Shown one piece after another: positions 1 to 7,386 of a stretch of DNA of 64,000 nt (positions are counted from its first letter, which is position 1; the number at the start of each line of letters is the position of its first letter). Under the pieces are notes generated by a model, which saw only the letters and a list, made by a program, of their open reading frames with translations, did not search any database and was not told the origin of the DNA. The translations under genes were made by a program, and so were the position numbers. Origin of the DNA: CALEAR01 sp035301485 (GTDB lineage Bacteria; Pseudomonadota; Gammaproteobacteria; Pseudomonadales; Alcanivoracaceae); assembly GCA_035301485.1 (NCBI GenBank), contig DATGUF010000038.1, positions 1-64,000 of the forward strand. The letters are read 5' to 3'.

Positions 1-234
1 GGGCGATACGGGCGCTTGCTGGGATAACGCCGTTGTAGAGCGGTTCTTTGGTAGCCTAAAACACGACTGGCTGTTAAAAACGCACCATCTAACGCGTGAT
101 GATATGAAAAAAGATGTGGCGGCTTACATGCACTATTACAATCTTAAAAGGCTTCATACGGCGAATGATTATATGAGCCCAGTGAACTACGAAAATTACA
201 GATTAAAAGTGTCCGAAAGTAGTTGACCAGTACA
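1..234 (+). mobile_element. 3' end of an IS3-family insertion sequence
   Basis: The window opens inside an insertion sequence. The reading frame from base 2 encodes the end of an IS3-type DDE transposase. It is followed by a likely terminal repeat: bases 224-234 read TGACCAGTACA, ending in CA as IS3-family right ends do. Sequence after 234 looks like ordinary host DNA. The left part of the element lies outside the window, so its size and intactness cannot be judged. The boundary at 234 is inferred from the terminal motif alone. Confidence 0.7.
2..226 (+). CDS. IS3-family transposase OrfB, C-terminal part
   Basis: Partial frame of 74 residues plus stop, cut by the window edge. It contains the block CWDNAVVERFFGSLKHDWL, characteristic of the end of the rve integrase catalytic domain in IS3 transposases; the E in VERFF is the third acidic residue of the DDE triad. 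The downstream YNxxRxH-type block (YYNLKRLH) and a final SPVNYE segment are also typical. The enzyme would cut and join the element's ends. Whether the full gene is functional cannot be seen here. Confidence 0.85.
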   Translation, partial: GDTGACWDNAVVERFFGSLKHDWLLKTHHLTRDDMKKDVAAYMHYYNLKRLHTANDYMSPVNYENYRLKVSESS

Positions 235-326
235 ATAAGTAGTTAGCTACAACATAATTCTAAAAATAATTTTCATTTCACACCACATACATAAACGTAT
301 GTGGTGCTTAAGCAAGGATAAATAGA

Positions 327-1100
327 ATGATAAACTCTCGCTTTTCATTACAAGATAGAACAGCCTTAGTAACTGGCGCTTCGAGCGGCCTAGGTTGGAA
401 CTTTGCCAAAGTACTAGCCAAAGCCGGTGCTGCTGTTATTGTCACTGCTCGCCGCAAAGATCGCCTTGATATTCTAGTTAAAGAAATAGAAGCAGACGGA
501 GGCAAAGCTTTAGCTATCCCGCTAGATGTTACCAATGGCGGATCCATTAGCGCGGTGTTTGACCAATCTGAAGCTACTTTCGGTGTGATTGATTTATTAA
601 TTAACAATGCCGGTATTGGGGACCCACAACCTTTTATTTCAATGGACGAAACCTCTTGGGATACCATGATGGAGGTTAACTTAAAAAGCGTTTGGCGAAT
701 TAGCCAAGAAGCAAGTAAGCGGCTCATTGCCGCTAAGAAAGAAGGGAGTATTATCAACATCGCTTCAATTTTAGGTTTGCGCGTGGCTCACCAACTTAGC
801 CACTACGCAACTGCTAAAGCGGGGGTAGTACAACTTACCAAAGCCTTAAGTTTAGAACTGGCAAAGCACAATATTAGAGTCAATGCTTTGGCACCGGGCT
901 ATTTCCTAACAGAAATCAATGAAGAATTTTTTAGCACAGAACAGGGGCAGAACTTTATTCAACGCAGAGTACCAATGCGCCGCCTTGGTAAAGTAGATGA
1001 ACTTAGTGGCCCTCTGCTTCTATTGGCTAGCGATGCCGGTTCATTTATGACAGGTAGCATCATCAATGTTGATGGCGGGCACCTCAACAATTCTCTTTAA
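327..1100 (+). CDS. Short-chain dehydrogenase/reductase (SDR)
   Basis: A 257-residue classical SDR, probably an NAD(P)H-dependent oxidoreductase acting on an alcohol or keto group. The Rossmann glycine motif TGASSGLG is at residues 16-23, NNAG at 93-96, and the catalytic Ser147, Tyr160 and Lys164 (YATAK) are all present. The end (INVDGG) matches the 3-oxoacyl-ACP reductase branch, but substrate cannot be inferred. The ATG at 327 has AAGGA eight bases upstream. It stands alone immediately right of the IS3 remnant, with no fatty-acid genes nearby, so a housekeeping FabG role is unlikely. Confidence 0.85.
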   Translation: MINSRFSLQDRTALVTGASSGLGWNFAKVLAKAGAAVIVTARRKDRLDILVKEIEADGGKALAIPLDVTNGGSISAVFDQSEATFGVIDLLINNAGIGDPQPFISMDETSWDTMMEVNLKSVWRISQEASKRLIAAKKEGSIINIASILGLRVAHQLSHYATAKAGVVQLTKALSLELAKHNIRVNALAPGYFLTEINEEFFSTEQGQNFIQRRVPMRRLGKVDELSGPLLLLASDAGSFMTGSIINVDGGHLNNSL

Positions 1101-1108
1101 AACAACTC

Positions 1109-1152
1109 AAAAAAAATGGCAGGTACACTAACAACTTAAGTTTACCTGCCAT
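1109..1152 (-). terminator. Rho-independent terminator of rsmC
   Basis: A perfect 10-bp inverted repeat, ATGGCAGGTA at 1116-1125 and TACCTGCCAT at 1143-1152, is flanked on the left by a run of A (1109-1116). Read on the minus strand this is a hairpin followed by a U tract, placed just after rsmC. It may also slow transcripts of the SDR gene arriving on the plus strand. Confidence 0.7.
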
Positions 1153-1200
1153 AGCTTGGGCTTTTTAAAAAACCCAACATCACTATTGTTTAAAACATTC

Positions 1201-2181
1201 CTAAACTCGAGGAGTTATTGCTCGCCACACCACAAAACGATTGTTAGCCGCTAACGTTTCCACGTGTTCAAAATGCTGCCGCAACAATTCTTCGTAGGGT
1301 AACCCATGGTTAGCAACCATCCACAATTCGCCCGCGGCGGTTAAATATTGTGGCGCCTGCTGAATAAGCGTTTCGGTGGTGACGGTGGTACGTTTAATGC
1401 CTTCATGAAAAGGTGGGTTTGTGCAAATCACATCAAACCGCTGCTTGAGATCGCCGTATAAATCAGCGCCCTGCACTGATGCAGCAACCTCGTGCAAAGC
1501 TAAGGTGGCTTCTGTGGCGGCTACTGCTGTGGCGCTCACGTCGGATGCTACCACTTGCGCACCACGTTGTGCCAAAGCCAAAGACAGCACCCCTGCACCA
1601 CAACCCATATCTAATACTTGCTGGCCGGTAAAATCTGCCGGTAGCACGGAAAGTAATAGCGCCGTACCATCATCTAAACGCCCATGGCTAAACACCCCAG
1701 GGTAGCTAATGTGCTTATTACCTTCACCCACCCACTGCTGCGCAAAGTCAGCCAAAGTTGCAGGTTTTTGAGGCGCCAACATAATGCTGTATAGGCGGCA
1801 GTGGCGGGCGTTATCAATATTCTCCACATGCCCATCAGTGGTGTAATTTTTGAGCTGCTTCAACGCTCCTTTAATGCCACCCTTCCCTGGCCCCACTAGC
1901 CATAGTTCAACCGGCGATGCAATGCTAGAAGCTAGCGCCGTGAGTAATAACTCCAAGCGTTGGCGAGCCTTTGGTAACACCACCACAATTAAATCTGCTT
2001 GCGCAGGCACTTGCGGCCAAGCGGAATATTGCTGCGCTGCAATAGTGGCTAAATCTGAATGTACTACCAGCGAACGTGCCTGCAAATTATGTAAAGCAGC
2101 ATCATCAGCTTCCACCACAAATACATGGCGTTCACTGAGCACCTCTTCTTGTCGCCATAATAACGCTGTAGTGTTTTCCAT
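1201..2181 (-). CDS. rsmC: 16S rRNA (guanine-N2)-methyltransferase RsmC
   Basis: A 326-residue protein close to the length of E. coli RsmC (343), which methylates G1207 of 16S rRNA using S-adenosylmethionine. It has the two-domain layout of the family: a degenerate N-terminal methyltransferase-like half, then a catalytic half with the SAM motif DMGCGAG at 191-197 and the N2-guanine catalytic motif NPPFHEG at 255-261. The VFSHGRLD segment before the catalytic domain is also family-typical. Divergent from slt, convergent with the SDR gene. Confidence 0.93.
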   Translation of the reverse strand: MENTTALLWRQEEVLSERHVFVVEADDAALHNLQARSLVVHSDLATIAAQQYSAWPQVPAQADLIVVVLPKARQRLELLLTALASSIASPVELWLVGPGKGGIKGALKQLKNYTTDGHVENIDNARHCRLYSIMLAPQKPATLADFAQQWVGEGNKHISYPGVFSHGRLDDGTALLLSVLPADFTGQQVLDMGCGAGVLSLALAQRGAQVVASDVSATAVAATEATLALHEVAASVQGADLYGDLKQRFDVICTNPPFHEGIKRTTVTTETLIQQAPQYLTAAGELWMVANHGLPYEELLRQHFEHVETLAANNRFVVWRAITPRV

Positions 2182-2326
2182 CTATTCTTTCCCATTTAAA
2201 AAGGGCGATTATAGCCTTTTACGCCTGAATATTCGCAATGCTTCGCAGTCTTTTACACTCATGAGCTTACTTTTCTGTACCATCAGGTGTCTCATCAATA
2301 TAAATGTCACATGGAGGAGACAATAC

Positions 2327-4261
2327 ATGCTGCGCCTTATACTGTTTTCACTCTCTGCTTTGCTGTTCTTGCCCCATATGGCGCAAGCCCAGCAAGCACT
2401 CACCCCCTCTGCACATCAAGCTGCATTAGCGCAGCAAGCCTTAAGCCAGGCTCGTGCAAAAAACTTCAGCGCATTGGAAGCAACATTACGCCAGCTAGGC
2501 CCCAACCCACTCGATGCCTATTTTGATTACCATAAGGTGCGTAACGCCCTTCCTCATTTGAGCGTTAATGAAGTAAAAGCTTATCAGCGCAAGTATGCCG
2601 ACAACCCATTGACAGGCTCCATTCAAAATGTAGCGCTTCTTTCCTATGGTAGCCATCAAAAATGGCGTGAACTGTTAGCACTACAACCCCAAGAGCCAAG
2701 CAATATTACAGCCCAGTGCTACTACTGGCGCGCGCAATATAGCCAGCAGCCAAGCAAAGCACTGCAAGCGGTGCCGAAACTGTGGCTTAGCGGTGAGTCT
2801 CGCCCCAACGCTTGCGATCCTTTATTTGACGCTGCACGCAAAGCAGGGGTAATAGATGCCGACCTCGTTTGGCAGCGCATTGAGTTAGCACTTGATAAGC
2901 AGAGTGTTGGCTTAATGCGCCACCTCACTAGTTTTATTAATGGCACACGTGCAGAACAAAGCGAATTTGCGCAACAAGTACTAGCAAACCCGAACAGAGT
3001 GCTCAGTATGCCAAACCACTGGCCTGAGGCTTTTAAGGACGAATTAAAAAGCGTAGCGGTACAAAAGCAAGCCCAAAGCAACACCACTGAAGGGTTGGCA
3101 TTATTGCGTAAGCTCACCACGGCGCCTGCCGCCATGGGGCAAACACGCCGTCACGAAGCTGAGCGTAGAATTATTTGGCTTTCTCTTGTGCGCCGTGAAC
3201 ATCAAAACATCAGTTGGATAGACCAGTGGCTTTCTTTACATGGTGACGACGAGCTCGTTAGCCAAAGGGTGCGTTATGCCATTGAAAAACAGCATTGGAA
3301 GGACATTGAAAAGTGGGTGCAAAAACTTAGCCCAGAAGCCAGTAACGACCCGCGTTGGCAGTATTGGCATGGCCGCGCTTTACAACAGCAAGGCAAGAAA
3401 AGAGCCGCTAAGCGTGAGTTTGCAAAAGCTGCAGAGCGACGTACTTTTTGGGCCTTTTTAGCGGCAGACCATATTCAAGCACCCTATGCCATAAACAATG
3501 AGGCACCACCCAAAACACAACTCACGCGCCGTGCCGCACTGCAGCGCATTTACTGGCTACAAGCTATTAACGAACACGGCCTAGTGCGCAATGAGTGGCT
3601 GCATTGGTTACGCCAACACCCTGATGAGAGTGCTGCTTTAGCCAACTATGCCTTAGCAGAAAACTGGCCTGCACTAGCCGTAGACGCCGCTATTCAGCGC
3701 AAAGACCGCAACACACTCGCATGGCGCTTCCCGTTAGCGCACCATCAAGATTTTATTCGTGCCGCCCGCGAAGAAAAGATGGACCCTTACCTCCTTATGG
3801 CCATTGCGAGGCGTGAAAGCGCTTACCAATACCATGTACGCTCTCATGCGGGCGCCATTGGGTTAATGCAAGTGATGCCAGGCACCGCGAGGCAAGTGGC
3901 AAATTGGCGAGGCGAGCCTGCTCCAAGCACCCACGAACTCATGCAGCCTTTACGCAGCATTCAGCTAGGAAGCACTTATATTAAGCGCCAGCTAGAGCGT
4001 TTTAGTAACAATCGAGTGCTCTCGCTAGCGGCTTACAATGCAGGGCCACACAGGGTGAATGACTGGCTCACCGAGACAACGCTTCCCTACGACGTGTGGA
4101 TTGAGAGCATTCCGTTTTATGAAACACGCGAGTATGTGCAAGCAGTATTGGTGTACCGCGTATTATTAGAAGCGGCCGCGAAAGGTACGCAAGCGCCCAA
4201 AGGCACTTTGCTCACCTCAGCGGAAAAAAAGGCGCGTTACAATAACCGCCTTGCTCGATAA
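2327..4261 (+). CDS. slt: Soluble lytic murein transglycosylase Slt
   Basis: A 644-residue periplasmic peptidoglycan-cleaving enzyme of the Slt70 family, which cuts the MurNAc-GlcNAc bond to leave 1,6-anhydro ends. Residues 1-22 are a signal peptide ending in AQA. A long helical superhelical (U and L domain) region follows. The C-terminal SLT domain has the catalytic glutamate at about 497 in the ESAYQ motif, then GAIGLMQVMPGTAR and AYNAGPHRV. The frame is open far upstream, but the ATG at 2327 has GGAGGA just before it and starts the signal peptide, so I use it. Confidence 0.93.
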   Translation: MLRLILFSLSALLFLPHMAQAQQALTPSAHQAALAQQALSQARAKNFSALEATLRQLGPNPLDAYFDYHKVRNALPHLSVNEVKAYQRKYADNPLTGSIQNVALLSYGSHQKWRELLALQPQEPSNITAQCYYWRAQYSQQPSKALQAVPKLWLSGESRPNACDPLFDAARKAGVIDADLVWQRIELALDKQSVGLMRHLTSFINGTRAEQSEFAQQVLANPNRVLSMPNHWPEAFKDELKSVAVQKQAQSNTTEGLALLRKLTTAPAAMGQTRRHEAERRIIWLSLVRREHQNISWIDQWLSLHGDDELVSQRVRYAIEKQHWKDIEKWVQKLSPEASNDPRWQYWHGRALQQQGKKRAAKREFAKAAERRTFWAFLAADHIQAPYAINNEAPPKTQLTRRAALQRIYWLQAINEHGLVRNEWLHWLRQHPDESAALANYALAENWPALAVDAAIQRKDRNTLAWRFPLAHHQDFIRAAREEKMDPYLLMAIARRESAYQYHVRSHAGAIGLMQVMPGTARQVANWRGEPAPSTHELMQPLRSIQLGSTYIKRQLERFSNNRVLSLAAYNAGPHRVNDWLTETTLPYDVWIESIPFYETREYVQAVLVYRVLLEAAAKGTQAPKGTLLTSAEKKARYNNRLAR

Positions 4262-4269
4262 AGAATAAT

Positions 4270-4300
4270 AGCCCCAAAAGGTTCATGGCCTTTTGGGGCT
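4270..4300. terminator. Bidirectional terminator between slt and the spermidine-synthase-like gene
   Basis: A perfect 12-bp stem, AGCCCCAAAAGG at 4270-4281 with CCTTTTGGGGCT at 4289-4300, and a 7-base loop, lies between two convergent genes. The stem carries its own A and T runs, so it can work in both directions. Confidence 0.8.
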
Positions 4301-4304
4301 TCTA

Positions 4305-5189
4305 TTAAAACAATTGTTTGCTAGTGTAACGCAAGCGCCCCATTTCTAGCTCCAACACGAGCTCATTCCATTGCCGAATACGCTTTAACAAGCTATTGCT
4401 ATTCCCTGTTTGTCGGCTCCAAGCCACCACCGCGTTGTGGCAATCTGGTGTGGATAAACGTATACCGCTGGCCCAGCCGTTAGGCTTTTTACTCGCGTCG
4501 CTACGCTGAAACTCTTCGTTATCACCAAAATTCATCACTAGCACACCGTTTGGCGTCACCAATTCCTCGAGTTGTTTCAACCAACGTTTATTCGCCTGCA
4601 CAGCACGGGTAACGGTAACATTCGCTGGAGAAAACAAATCTTCGATCACTAAATCAAACGGCGGGCCATCATAGTTTTTCACCCACTCCACCGCATCAGC
4701 GCAATGAGTTTCAACCCCCATGTCTGCCACTTTAAAATGTTCCTTCGCCACCTGCAGATGAAACTCATCCATTTCCACAGCTACTATTTCTTCTGGGTCA
4801 AAAAAATAGCGCAGCGGCGGGATGGAACTGCCACCACCTAAGCCTAAAATAAGTACCCGCTTAATGCTTTTTTCCTTCGCCAAAAACGCAGGTAGCCAGA
4901 GCAAATCCCACACGCTGCCTGTTACATAACGCTGCCGATTAAACTCGGAATGTTGTACACCGTTAGCGTACAAACGCACTGTGTCGTCGTATTCACGCAC
5001 CTCATAGGTAACCCCATCGTGCCAAGTGCTCCACACTACCGTCATTTCGTCCTCCCACACTGCTTCATCTTTATCTTCAACCCTCCAATTGCCCGACAAT
5101 AGGGCCCAAAACCATCGCCAAATAGTGTTACTCTTGCGCACATTCTTTTGTGAGCGCTGGTTCGGCGCTCTTTCTTCTGTATTTTGCAT
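4305..5189 (-). CDS. Spermidine synthase-like methyltransferase-fold protein
   Basis: A 294-residue protein of the spermidine synthase/SpeE-like superfamily. It has a strand-rich N-terminal part (about 50-80), then a Rossmann fold with LILGLGGGSS near residue 120, the acidic ribose-binding motif VEMDE, the CADAVEWV adenine-binding segment and FDLVIEDLF. Genuine aminopropyltransferases have GGGDG and a catalytic VDSTDP-type loop. Here GGGDG reads GGGSS and VDS reads IED, so polyamine synthesis is doubtful. Its substrate is unknown. The start is crowded against the divergent DUF4442 gene; Met49 is an alternative start. Confidence 0.75.
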   Translation of the reverse strand: MQNTEERAPNQRSQKNVRKSNTIWRWFWALLSGNWRVEDKDEAVWEDEMTVVWSTWHDGVTYEVREYDDTVRLYANGVQHSEFNRQRYVTGSVWDLLWLPAFLAKEKSIKRVLILGLGGGSSIPPLRYFFDPEEIVAVEMDEFHLQVAKEHFKVADMGVETHCADAVEWVKNYDGPPFDLVIEDLFSPANVTVTRAVQANKRWLKQLEELVTPNGVLVMNFGDNEEFQRSDASKKPNGWASGIRLSTPDCHNAVVAWSRQTGNSNSLLKRIRQWNELVLELEMGRLRYTSKQLF

Positions 5190-5200
5190 CGGGAGCCCTT

Positions 5201-5680
5201 ATGAGCACGTCCACTAATTCTGTGATGAAAATGTACAACAAACTCGCCAAATTACCGGGGGGTAAAACTGCTTTTTCTATCGCCATTTGCCGCAAAGCGC
5301 CCTACTTCTCCACGGTGAGGCCACGCCTTACCGAGCTGCGCCCTAACTATTGCGAAGCGCTCGTTAAAAAACGCAAAGCCGTGGAAAACCACATTGGTAC
5401 TGTGCACGTTATCGCAATTTGTAATGGTTTAGAGTTCGCTATGGGCGTGGTGGCTGAAGCGTCGATCCCAAGCCATTTGCGCTGGATCCCCAAAGGCATG
5501 GATGTGCAATACACTGCTAAAGCTGATTCTGATATTCGCGTTATTGCTGAAGTAGAAGACGGCGCTTGGGAAAATGGCCCTGATGTTAAAGTGAAAGTGC
5601 GCGGCTTACGTAGCGACGATACCGTTGTGGTAGAAGGCAATATTCACTTATGGGTGACCCCTAAACCAGAAAAGAACTAA
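5201..5680 (+). CDS. DUF4442 hotdog-fold protein (thioesterase-like)
   Basis: A 159-residue protein recognised as DUF4442 by KMYNKLAKLPGGKTAFS near the start, the KAPYF segment, NHIGTVHVIAICN in the middle and IPSHLRWIPKGM. The family adopts a hotdog fold related to PaaI/YiiD thioesterases; no substrate is established. The frame is open upstream to 5150, but the ATG at 5201 has GGGAG at 5191-5195 and gives the family's normal N-terminus. It is divergent from the spermidine-synthase-like gene with only 11 bases between the start codons. Confidence 0.85.
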   Translation: MSTSTNSVMKMYNKLAKLPGGKTAFSIAICRKAPYFSTVRPRLTELRPNYCEALVKKRKAVENHIGTVHVIAICNGLEFAMGVVAEASIPSHLRWIPKGMDVQYTAKADSDIRVIAEVEDGAWENGPDVKVKVRGLRSDDTVVVEGNIHLWVTPKPEKN

Positions 5681-5719
5681 ATAGCCCACATTAAACTCGG
5701 CGCATAATAGCGCTTTTTG

Positions 5720-6382
5720 CTAGCGTTTGCAGGCCTTTGTGGTGCGCATAAAAGCCGCAGACAACTCTGCGGCTTTCTGCCAATGGCGCTTTTGGGTGCA
5801 ACCACTCGCCACTCTTGGCTTCCAATCATGATCACCATCGGTTAACCACTGCATGGTAACCAATGGTGGCAAATCATACCCCTGCACCTCTGCATGCGTG
5901 CCAAATGGGTCGCGTTCTCCTTGCACCACTAACACGGGCCTTGCCGTGTTCAGCAAAGGCGCCAAGCGCAATGTCTCTGGCTTTTTGACGGGATGAAACG
6001 GGTAACCGAACGCCAACACGCCGTCCACTTCATCGCCAGCAGCCATCACAGCCACACGTCCACCTAAGGATTTACCACCGATATAACAGGGCAACTGTGA
6101 ATCGCGGTGTGCGGCAATAATCGCACGATAATAGGCTACTAGCTCAGGCACTGGCTGTGGTGGCCTGCGACGGCTGTTAGCGCGCATCCATTGGGCATAG
6201 GGAAACTCAAGACGACGCACCCAAATGCCTTGCTGTTCTAGCAACGCACTCATGGCCTCCATCCAGGCATAGTCCCACCCCGCGCCCGCACCATGGGCGA
6301 AAAACAATTGTGCCCAAGGTGCTTCGGGTTTGTTTTCCAAACATTGAAAATGAGGGGCAAAAGCAGAAAACGGCTCTGTCAT
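5720..6382 (-). CDS. Alpha/beta hydrolase (dienelactone hydrolase/KANL3-Tex30-like)
   Basis: A 220-residue compact alpha/beta hydrolase. The nucleophile elbow GGKSLGGR places Ser105, Asp158 lies in GERDPFG, and His185 in DGDHDWKP, giving an intact Ser-Asp-His triad. An N-terminal HGAGAGWD oxyanion-loop motif is also seen. This matches the small family related to eukaryotic Tex30/KANL3 and bacterial predicted dienelactone hydrolases, whose substrate is not defined. It starts 3 bases after the stop of the exported peroxiredoxin gene and is probably co-transcribed with it. Confidence 0.85.
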   Translation of the reverse strand: MTEPFSAFAPHFQCLENKPEAPWAQLFFAHGAGAGWDYAWMEAMSALLEQQGIWVRRLEFPYAQWMRANSRRRPPQPVPELVAYYRAIIAAHRDSQLPCYIGGKSLGGRVAVMAAGDEVDGVLAFGYPFHPVKKPETLRLAPLLNTARPVLVVQGERDPFGTHAEVQGYDLPPLVTMQWLTDGDHDWKPRVASGCTQKRHWQKAAELSAAFMRTTKACKR

Positions 6383-6385
6383 GCT

Positions 6386-6928
6386 TTACTGGCTATCCGT
6401 AGCTACACGTTCCACGTTCAACTGCTCTAGCTTAGCCATCATGTCTTCAGCGGAAGTAGATGGATTAATGTGTCGATCAATGGCTAAAATTTTGCCATCT
6501 TTACCAATATAGAAGGTGTAGCGCTTAGCTAAACCAAAGAAGTTCAACACCTCATAAGCCTTTGCTACTTCTTTGCTTTCATCACTCAGCAAGGGGAAAT
6601 CAGCACCCACTTTTTCTGCGAACTCTATATTTTTACGCAGTGGGTCTACACTAATCATAAAGTAGCTCACATCAAACTCGCGTATTTTATCACCATTATA
6701 AGCAAGCGATTGACATTCCTGAGTGCATCCATAAGTAAGCGCCTTTGGGAACCACGCCAACACCACTACTTGCTTGCCGCGAAAGTCTGACAACCGATAA
6801 TTAACCCCCTCAGAACTAGGCAAATCGAAATCTGGTGCTAGATCACCCACATCTAAAGCATGGGCTGAAAACGACAAGCTCAGGCTTAACATCAGTAACA
6901 TTGCGAATAAAGTACGGGTTACGTTCAT
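6386..6928 (-). CDS. Exported peroxiredoxin (AhpC/TSA, Bcp/PrxQ-like)
   Basis: A 180-residue thiol peroxidase with an N-terminal signal peptide (about 1-23, ending in AHA), so it probably acts in the periplasm. The mature start (DVGDLAPDFDLPSSEG) and YRLSDFRGKQVVVLAWFPKA are AhpC/TSA-like. The peroxidatic motif PxxxTxxC is present as PKALTYGC. A second Cys follows after three residues (CTQEC), one fewer than the CX4C of typical PrxQ/Bcp. The frame extends upstream, but ATG 6928 has a strong AAGGAG and begins the signal peptide. Lies between the DUF2288 and hydrolase genes. Confidence 0.87.
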   Translation of the reverse strand: MNVTRTLFAMLLMLSLSLSFSAHALDVGDLAPDFDLPSSEGVNYRLSDFRGKQVVVLAWFPKALTYGCTQECQSLAYNGDKIREFDVSYFMISVDPLRKNIEFAEKVGADFPLLSDESKEVAKAYEVLNFFGLAKRYTFYIGKDGKILAIDRHINPSTSAEDMMAKLEQLNVERVATDSQ

Positions 6929-6960
6929 ATTCTTACTCCTTGTAGCAGCACTAGCGGCGC

Positions 6961-7260
6961 TCATTGCTGTGGCTGTACTAACACATAAGGTGGAATAACC
7001 ACCGACCACACCACTGCATCTTGTTCTAACCACGTTCTCGATTGCTCATCAGAAACCGCTTGCACTAATTCTTGTTCCACCCAAGGTGTCATGCGCTCTG
7101 TATCATCTTCAACAAGCGCCTTGGCCACTTGCACCAAATCTAAGGTGGGTGAGATATGCAGTGTACGCCCTTGGGCAAAGAAACGCTGTAACTCCGTCCA
7201 CGCAATGGTGGCGGTTTCACTATTTAAACGAATGGTTAACTCATCTAACTCTGCTGACAT
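6961..7260 (-). CDS. DUF2288 family protein
   Basis: A 99-residue protein matching DUF2288 by its pattern LNSETATIAWTELQRFFAQG, LDLVQVAKALVEDD, VSDEQSRTWL and a final PYVLVQPQ. Function is unknown. The chosen ATG at 7260 is preceded by GGGAGGGG; longer starts would add a non-conserved tail. First gene of a likely three-gene unit with the exported peroxiredoxin (32-base gap) and the alpha/beta hydrolase. Divergent from metG. Confidence 0.85.
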   Translation of the reverse strand: MSAELDELTIRLNSETATIAWTELQRFFAQGRTLHISPTLDLVQVAKALVEDDTERMTPWVEQELVQAVSDEQSRTWLEQDAVVWSVVIPPYVLVQPQQ

Positions 7261-7386
7261 TGCTACACCCCTCCCATAAAAAAAACGTATCATACCCTGC
7301 ATATACCAATACGGCAGCACACATGAAAAAACTGCCTATACAGAGTATCATGTCCCTCCTTTTCAACGGCTATGGATTTCTTTGCA

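Noticed and set aside
1850..2326. N-terminal extension of the slt frame upstream to 1850
   Set aside because: It runs antisense through rsmC, has no family homology, and the ATG at 2327 has GGAGGA and starts a signal peptide.
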